Assembly: GCA_900545455.1 (NCBI GenBank)
Contig: UQZF01000091.1
Span: 1 to 10,291, forward strand
Length of the DNA: 10,291 nt
DNA from: an uncultured Eubacteriales bacterium
GTDB taxonomy: Bacteria; Bacillota; Clostridia; Lachnospirales; Lachnospiraceae
Reading direction: 5' to 3'
Shown here: positions 6,575 to 10,291 of the stretch, in pieces
How the letters are laid out: each line of letters begins with the position of its first letter
How positions within the stretch are numbered: position 1 is the first letter of the stretch
Notes under the pieces: generated by a model
The model's input: only the letters and a program-made list of their open reading frames with translations
The model's database searches: none
Told to the model about the DNA's origin: nothing
Translations under genes and position numbers: made by a program

Positions 6575-6633
6575 AAAACAAAAAAGTGTCTGAAAATCGA
6601 GAATTCATACATTCTCTTTTCCCAGACACTTTT
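6574..6633 (-). terminator. terminator of the hyp-tetR transcription unit
   Basis: Perfect 11-base arms AAAAGTGTCTG (6582-6592) and CAGACACTTTT (6623-6633) enclose a second perfect six-base stem, GAGAAT (6599-6604) with ATTCTC (6611-6616). Together they can fold as one long interrupted hairpin. On the minus strand the outer stem runs into TTTTTT-G-TTTTT (6585-6574). It starts eight bases beyond the tetR stop codon. The outer stem also contains the TGTCTG element of the nearby palindrome, so it may double as a binding site. Confidence 0.75.
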
Positions 6634-6641
6634 AAAATCAA

Positions 6642-7217
6642 TCAATGTAAGGCATTATTCTCTTTTACGCACTGTTCAATCATGTCCTTCACGGTCGCAT
6701 TGAAAGTCCCGGCTGTCCGCTCTATGAACTTCTCCTGTCCCGACGGAAGCTTCCTCTTAATCCACTCAATCGTATTACCTACAATCGCATGGGTATAAAA
6801 TCCGGTAATATAATCTATATCCTCCTCAGTGAGCTTATAGCCTTCGGATTCCTTCTTTACGAATCTGCTTATAAATGAGAAAGCAAGCGTATCGAGATAA
6901 TTCACAAGCACATCCCTTTTCTTGGAATCATATATATGAAGAATTGCTTTCTTATACTTTAACACAAACTGCGCCGCTCTCGCGTACTCCTCACCGAACG
7001 TCGTATTCTCATCGACGTCCTGTTCAAGGAACTTCTCCGCCTCAACACGGAACACGTCGTCGAGTAAATCATATATATCGCTGTAATGGTAGTAGAAGGT
7101 GTTCCTGTTAATCTCACACTCCTCCACAATATCCCTTACGGTTATCTTGTCAAGACTCTCATTTTCCAATAGCTGCATGAAGGTGTTCATTATGAACTTC
7201 TGCGTCTGTTTTGCCAT
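6642..7217 (-). CDS. TetR-family transcriptional regulator (DhaS-like)
   Basis: This is a 191-residue regulator with an N-terminal DNA-binding domain: FIMNTFMQLLENESLDKITV, then the helix-turn-helix RDIVEECEINRNTFYYHYSD (about 27-46). The NRNTFYYHY sequence and following IYDLLDDVF match the TetR subgroup with a DhaS-like C-terminal domain. The rest is helical with a ligand-type core; the ligand cannot be predicted from sequence. I chose ATG 7217, with GAGG about nine bases upstream overlapping the hypB stop; an in-frame start at 7283 would extend 56 bases into hypB. It begins 10 bases after hypB, so it is likely co-transcribed with the nickel-insertion genes. However, the palindromic sites next to it lie in front of the DUF308-oleate hydratase unit, which is the more probable target. 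Repression relieved by a fatty acid is a reasonable hypothesis, not shown by sequence. Confidence 0.9.
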   Translation of the reverse strand: MAKQTQKFIMNTFMQLLENESLDKITVRDIVEECEINRNTFYYHYSDIYDLLDDVFRVEAEKFLEQDVDENTTFGEEYARAAQFVLKYKKAILHIYDSKKRDVLVNYLDTLAFSFISRFVKKESEGYKLTEEDIDYITGFYTHAIVGNTIEWIKRKLPSGQEKFIERTAGTFNATVKDMIEQCVKENNALH

Positions 7218-7227
7218 GTGTGGTGCC

Positions 7228-7908
7228 TCATTTTTCCGCAAGCCAGTCTCTTGCCTGCTCCTTAAGCCATTCACACCATGCATCTACTCCCTCGCCTGTC
7301 TTGGCACATATCGGGAATATCTTGAGGTTAGGGTTACGCATCAATGCATACTCCTTAACCTTGTCCATGTCAAAATCGAAATACGGAAGCACATCAATCT
7401 TGTTGATGATGAGTGCATCACATACGGTAAATATGAGCGGATACTTAAGAGGCTTGTCATGTCCCTCAGGCACGGACAGAATCATGACATTCTTCGATGC
7501 CCCCGTGTCAAACTCTGCGGGACATACAAGATTACCTACATTCTCAAGGATGGCAATGTCGACATCGCTGACATCGAGTTCTCTCACTCCCTGTCTTGTC
7601 ATATCCGCGTCAAGGTGACACATGCCGCCGGTGTGAATCTGTACAGTCTTAGCAGCCGTTTTCTCCGAAATTGTTCCGGCATCAACATCCGAATCAATAT
7701 CAGCCTCCATGACGCCAACCCTGAACTCATCGCTTATTCTCTTTATGGTCTGCACGAGAGTGGTTGTCTTGCCGCTGCCCGGTGAGGACATAAGATTCAA
7801 CAAAAATGTCTTTTTCTCCCTGAGCTCGCTTCTGAGGAGCTCTGCGTCCGCGTCGTTGTCCGCGAAAACGCTCTGCTTAACTTCTATGATTTTATAATTT
7901 TTTTCCAT
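7228..7908 (-). CDS. hypB: hydrogenase nickel-insertion GTPase HypB
   Basis: This 226-residue G3E-family GTPase delivers nickel to [NiFe]-hydrogenase precursors (or another nickel enzyme) together with HypA. Visible motifs are the P-loop SSPGSGKTT (41-49), the magnesium/switch region MEADIDSDVDA, the metal-site pair Cys97-His98 in HTGGMCHLD, Cys129 in ENVGNLVCP (122-130), and the guanine-specificity motif NKID (169-172). It lacks both the N-terminal CxxCGC high-affinity nickel motif of the E. coli protein and a His-rich stretch, so only the G-domain metal site is present. The start is ATG 7908, nine bases after AAAGGA; a TTG at 7917 directly abuts that site and is unlikely. The gene follows the membrane-protein gene by 38 bases and precedes tetR by 10. 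Confidence 0.96.
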   Translation of the reverse strand: MEKNYKIIEVKQSVFADNDADAELLRSELREKKTFLLNLMSSPGSGKTTTLVQTIKRISDEFRVGVMEADIDSDVDAGTISEKTAAKTVQIHTGGMCHLDADMTRQGVRELDVSDVDIAILENVGNLVCPAEFDTGASKNVMILSVPEGHDKPLKYPLIFTVCDALIINKIDVLPYFDFDMDKVKEYALMRNPNLKIFPICAKTGEGVDAWCEWLKEQARDWLAEK

Positions 7909-7946
7909 TGCTAACAATCCTTTTAAACTAAATTTTTTATAAAAAA

Positions 7947-8996
7947 TTACTTAATAACAGCTCTGTCCTTGGCAGCCTGATAGTACTTGAAGTTCGTGAA
8001 TACCTCGCCCGTGTATGGGTTCTTCTTGGTCTTTACGGACTTAACAATGATGTAGGTGAGAGCAATGATGTTGACGATAAGTGCCGTAAGGCTGACAATC
8101 GTCATTGCCGTAGGATTTGCATTGGCACTTGTTCCCGCAACGATGCTTGAAACCGTTCCGTCAGCATACTGTGTTGTGATTGTTGCCCATGGGTAGAAGG
8201 TTGTTCCGTCGTGGAAAGTCTCCTGGAAAAGAGGGAACACCTGAGCAAACATACACCAGATACAGAGTGTGTTGGCACGGTTCATGATCCAGCCGCCCTT
8301 GTTCCAGATAAGTGCTGCGATTGTCGGTGCAAGTAAGAGTGCAACTCCGCAGAACCATGAATGTGTAGGGAGGCAGTTGTAGGTGTATGCGAAGTTCCAA
8401 ATATCATATACGATGATATATACCCAGATCATATCAGGCCATATCATATCCTTCTTGTCCTTTGAGGAATATACAGCCCACCAGCCTGTCATACAGAAGA
8501 TGTTGAGTATTCCGGCAATTCCGTTGAATACGTTGTGCCAGCCGCCGTAGAGCCATACGCCCTCGGAGGATAACCACCATGAGTACCAGCCGTTGATTGC
8601 TGACTCAAAATCACTTGCAACTGCGATAAGAATGTTGATTGCAACGATTGCAAACGGGAATGCCTTGAACCAGTGCTTCTTGCCGATTCCCCACTCATAC
8701 TTGATCATCATGAAACCGATACAGCCTGTGAGTGCCGCATATAGCTTAGCATAGTGGAACCAGCCGTTCATATAGATATGTGTCTGGTTGTTGACTGCCC
8801 ACTCTACACCCATTCTCGCTGCCACTGCAATAACTATAAAATACACTGTAAGTATTGCCGGAACAGCTCCGAAAATTATAAGTCCTCCGACCTTTGTACG
8901 TCTTGCCACTTCGTTGAGCAGTATGAGTCCCACAAGGACTAAAAGCATGGCTGCCCACTGATAAATTGCGTTATCTCCATATACATTAAATAACAT
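7947..8996 (-). CDS. Trp-rich polytopic membrane protein, tentatively DUF5692
   Basis: This 349-residue protein of unknown function has about nine to ten hydrophobic segments, beginning AAMLLVLVGLILLNEVARRT and ending ALIVNIIALTYIIVKSVKT. It is strikingly rich in Trp, Tyr and His around the predicted loops and membrane borders, for example YMNGWFHYAKLY, FESAINGWYSWWLSSEG, WLYGGWHNVFNGIAGI and LPTHSWFCGVALL. I recall this architecture as DUF5692, but that match is from memory. The ATG at 8996 is preceded by a strong AGGAGG eight bases upstream. The gene sits between hypA and hypB and is probably co-transcribed with them. A role in nickel supply, membrane attachment of the hydrogenase, or quinone/redox coupling would fit that position, but no motif of known nickel permeases (such as HX4DH) is visible. 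A candidate loop with several possible metal ligands is QETFHDGTTFYPW. Confidence 0.85.
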   Translation of the reverse strand: MLFNVYGDNAIYQWAAMLLVLVGLILLNEVARRTKVGGLIIFGAVPAILTVYFIVIAVAARMGVEWAVNNQTHIYMNGWFHYAKLYAALTGCIGFMMIKYEWGIGKKHWFKAFPFAIVAINILIAVASDFESAINGWYSWWLSSEGVWLYGGWHNVFNGIAGILNIFCMTGWWAVYSSKDKKDMIWPDMIWVYIIVYDIWNFAYTYNCLPTHSWFCGVALLLAPTIAALIWNKGGWIMNRANTLCIWCMFAQVFPLFQETFHDGTTFYPWATITTQYADGTVSSIVAGTSANANPTAMTIVSLTALIVNIIALTYIIVKSVKTKKNPYTGEVFTNFKYYQAAKDRAVIK

Positions 8997-9050
8997 TTAT
9001 TTTTCCTCCTGTTGTTTTTCTGAGGCTTATGCCATACGCCTTGTATGCGT

Positions 9051-9395
9051 CTAACACGCCTCTATTTCCTTAATGTTACACTCGTTTCCCTCGAGCAGAT
9101 ATGTATGCGGTCCGTGGCAGTACGGGCATTCACGCCCGTACTGCACGGTAGGATATGTCTTTTCACAGTCCTCGCAGTATGTGGTTGCCGGAAGAATCTC
9201 AATCTTTAATTCCGAATCCTTTATGAGTTCTTCCTTCTTCCTGTAATACTTCCAGCAGTCCGTGAGAAAATCCGGCACTATTCCGCTTACCTCACCTATC
9301 TCAAGCGTCACGGAACCGATCTCCGTCAAATTATTCTCCGCCGCGAGCTCATTGAGTGTCTTGGTTATATGTACGATTATTCCTAATTCGTGCAT
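9051..9395 (-). CDS. hypA: hydrogenase/urease nickel incorporation protein HypA
   Basis: This 114-residue metallochaperone passes nickel to the hydrogenase large subunit with HypB. The N-terminal Met-His-Glu, whose His2 ligates nickel in characterised HypA proteins, is intact. The structural zinc site has two CxxC pairs: Cys74/Cys77 (CEDC) and Cys90/Cys93 (CPYC). The family features SVTLEIGEVSGIVPDFL and the C-terminal EGNECNIKEIE are also clear. The length is normal. The ATG at 9395 has AGGAG five bases upstream and starts 21 bases after the oxidoreductase stop, so both are likely in one transcript. A gap of about 54 bases with no terminator separates it from the next gene. Confidence 0.96.
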   Translation of the reverse strand: MHELGIIVHITKTLNELAAENNLTEIGSVTLEIGEVSGIVPDFLTDCWKYYRKKEELIKDSELKIEILPATTYCEDCEKTYPTVQYGRECPYCHGPHTYLLEGNECNIKEIEAC

Positions 9396-9416
9396 TGCAG
9401 CTCCTCACAATACATT

Positions 9417-10291
9417 TTATTTTTTGTCCTTTTTCTTGAACATTATCTTGACCTGTCTCTTGAGCATATAAGGAAGGATTACCTTCATCTTATCCTCGGA
9501 CTTGTGCATATTGCTTGCCGCAGGAATGTCACGGTTAAGATGTATTGCATCGAACTCGCACTTGGTCGTACAGATTCCGCAACCGATACACTTGTTAGGA
9601 TCGACAACCGTTGCACCGCATCCGAGACAGCGGTTAGCTTCCTTCTTAACCTGCTCCTCGGTAAACGTCTCTCTGTCGTCACGGAAAGTACCCTCAAGAC
9701 CTTTCTTCCTGCCCGGAATCTGTCTTGGAGAATTGTCAAAGCTCTCAAGAACAATATCATCCTTGTCAAGCTCGATGAACTGTCTCTTGTTTCTGGCAAG
9801 TGTAAGACTGTGTCCCTTGTGCACAAAACGGTGGATTGACACGCATCCTTCCTTGCCCGCCGCAATAGCGTCGATGGCAAATCTCGGACCCGTATACACA
9901 TCTCCTCCGACGAAAATGTCAGGCTCGGCGGTCTGGTATGTAAGCGAGTCAGCCTGTGCAGTCTTATTTGGTCTTAACTCAACCTTGCTGCCCTTCAACA
10001 AATCGCCCCACACAATCGACTGTCCGATTGAGAGGATGACGTTCTCGCACTCAACGGTGAGAAGCTCGTCCTCGTTGTATACAGGGTTGAAGTGCTTGTT
10101 CTCATCGAGCACCGATACGCACTTCTTGAGCACGATTCCCTTCACGCGTCCGTTCTCGGTGAGAATCTCCTTAGGGCCCCAGCCGTTGCCGACCTTGATG
10201 CCCTCCTCCTCTGCCTCGTGTACCTCATCTGCAGCCGCCGGCATGCTCTCTCTCGACTCGAGACAGAACATTGAAACCTCATCAGAGCCTG
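9417..10291 (-). CDS. FAD/NAD(P) oxidoreductase with C-terminal 4Fe-4S domain (5' end outside window)
   Basis: This is the C-terminal 290 residues of a larger flavoprotein of the glutamate-synthase small-subunit type; the frame is open to the window edge. The first residues (FCLESRESMPAAADEV, EAEEEGIKV) match the family stretch after its NAD(P)-binding core. ENVILSIGQ and IFVGGDVYTGPRFAIDAIAAGKEG form the C-terminal FAD-contacting part. The end carries a ferredoxin-like cluster site: CLGCG followed by CIGCGICTTKC, then a lysine-rich tail. Related proteins move electrons between NAD(P)H and iron-sulfur partners. The N-terminal part that would define the partner (for example a formate dehydrogenase, hydrogenase or bifurcating module) is not in the window. 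The position directly before hypA suggests a redox unit that needs a nickel enzyme, but this is inference. The stop is 21 bases from hypA. Confidence 0.9.
   Translation of the reverse strand, partial: GSDEVSMFCLESRESMPAAADEVHEAEEEGIKVGNGWGPKEILTENGRVKGIVLKKCVSVLDENKHFNPVYNEDELLTVECENVILSIGQSIVWGDLLKGSKVELRPNKTAQADSLTYQTAEPDIFVGGDVYTGPRFAIDAIAAGKEGCVSIHRFVHKGHSLTLARNKRQFIELDKDDIVLESFDNSPRQIPGRKKGLEGTFRDDRETFTEEQVKKEANRCLGCGATVVDPNKCIGCGICTTKCEFDAIHLNRDIPAASNMHKSEDKMKVILPYMLKRQVKIMFKKKDKK

Noticed and set aside
7931..7948. Perfect 18-bp AT-only palindrome (AATTTTTTATAAAAAATT) between the membrane-protein gene and hypB
   Set aside because: An A/T-only hairpin is too weak to terminate transcription and overlaps the stop codon; no regulator site is suggested. 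It is probably a by-product of AT-rich spacer DNA.
9012..9050. Small CATAC/GTATG hairpin in the gap between hypA and the membrane-protein gene
   Set aside because: The stem has only five pairs and no T-tract follows, so it is not supported as a terminator or attenuator.
1..10291. CRISPR array, tRNA/rRNA, transposase or phage genes
   Set aside because: No regularly spaced direct repeats, cloverleaf-like sequences, rRNA stretches or transposase/integrase motifs were seen; the window is filled by ordinary metabolic, transport and regulatory genes.

Overview
All genes in this window read on the minus strand, so transcription runs from high to low coordinates. The moderate-to-low G+C, strong AGGAGG-type ribosome sites, lipoprotein-type ABC transporter, DhaS-like TetR protein, HypA/HypB pair and oleate hydratase together suggest an anaerobic Gram-positive Clostridia bacterium, probably Lachnospiraceae. 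The family assignment is inference from protein style; no species is claimed.

Region A (10291 to 6642): a compact transcription unit. It starts with the 3' part of an FAD/NAD(P) oxidoreductase of the glutamate-synthase small-subunit type carrying a C-terminal 4Fe-4S domain. Then come hypA (nickel delivery), a Trp-rich polytopic membrane protein I match tentatively to DUF5692, hypB (nickel-insertion GTPase) and a TetR-family regulator that begins 10 bases after the hypB stop. A long hairpin with a T-tract ends the unit. No hydrogenase or other nickel enzyme is visible.

Region B (6641 to 3838): a short regulatory gap with a perfect 17-bp palindrome and repeated TGTCTG half-sites, then a DUF308/HdeD-like membrane protein and an oleate hydratase with an unusual lysine-flanked hydrophobic N-terminus. 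A strong terminator follows. The simplest model is that the TetR protein controls this fatty-acid/membrane-stress pair.

Region C (3840 to 1): a near-consensus sigma-A promoter drives a polar amino-acid ABC transporter (binding lipoprotein, permease, ATPase). The binding protein appears circularly permuted: the segment that normally ends such proteins lies directly after the signal peptide, and the chain stops where that segment would begin. The ATPase has a lysine-rich insertion of about 40 residues. Next comes an alpha-helical gene whose frame is interrupted by one in-frame TAA and then stays open to the window edge, which looks like one gene split by a nonsense codon.

The most notable observations are the permuted binding protein, the membrane gene embedded between hypA and hypB, the TetR palindrome cluster beside the oleate hydratase operon, and the in-frame stop at 683-685.
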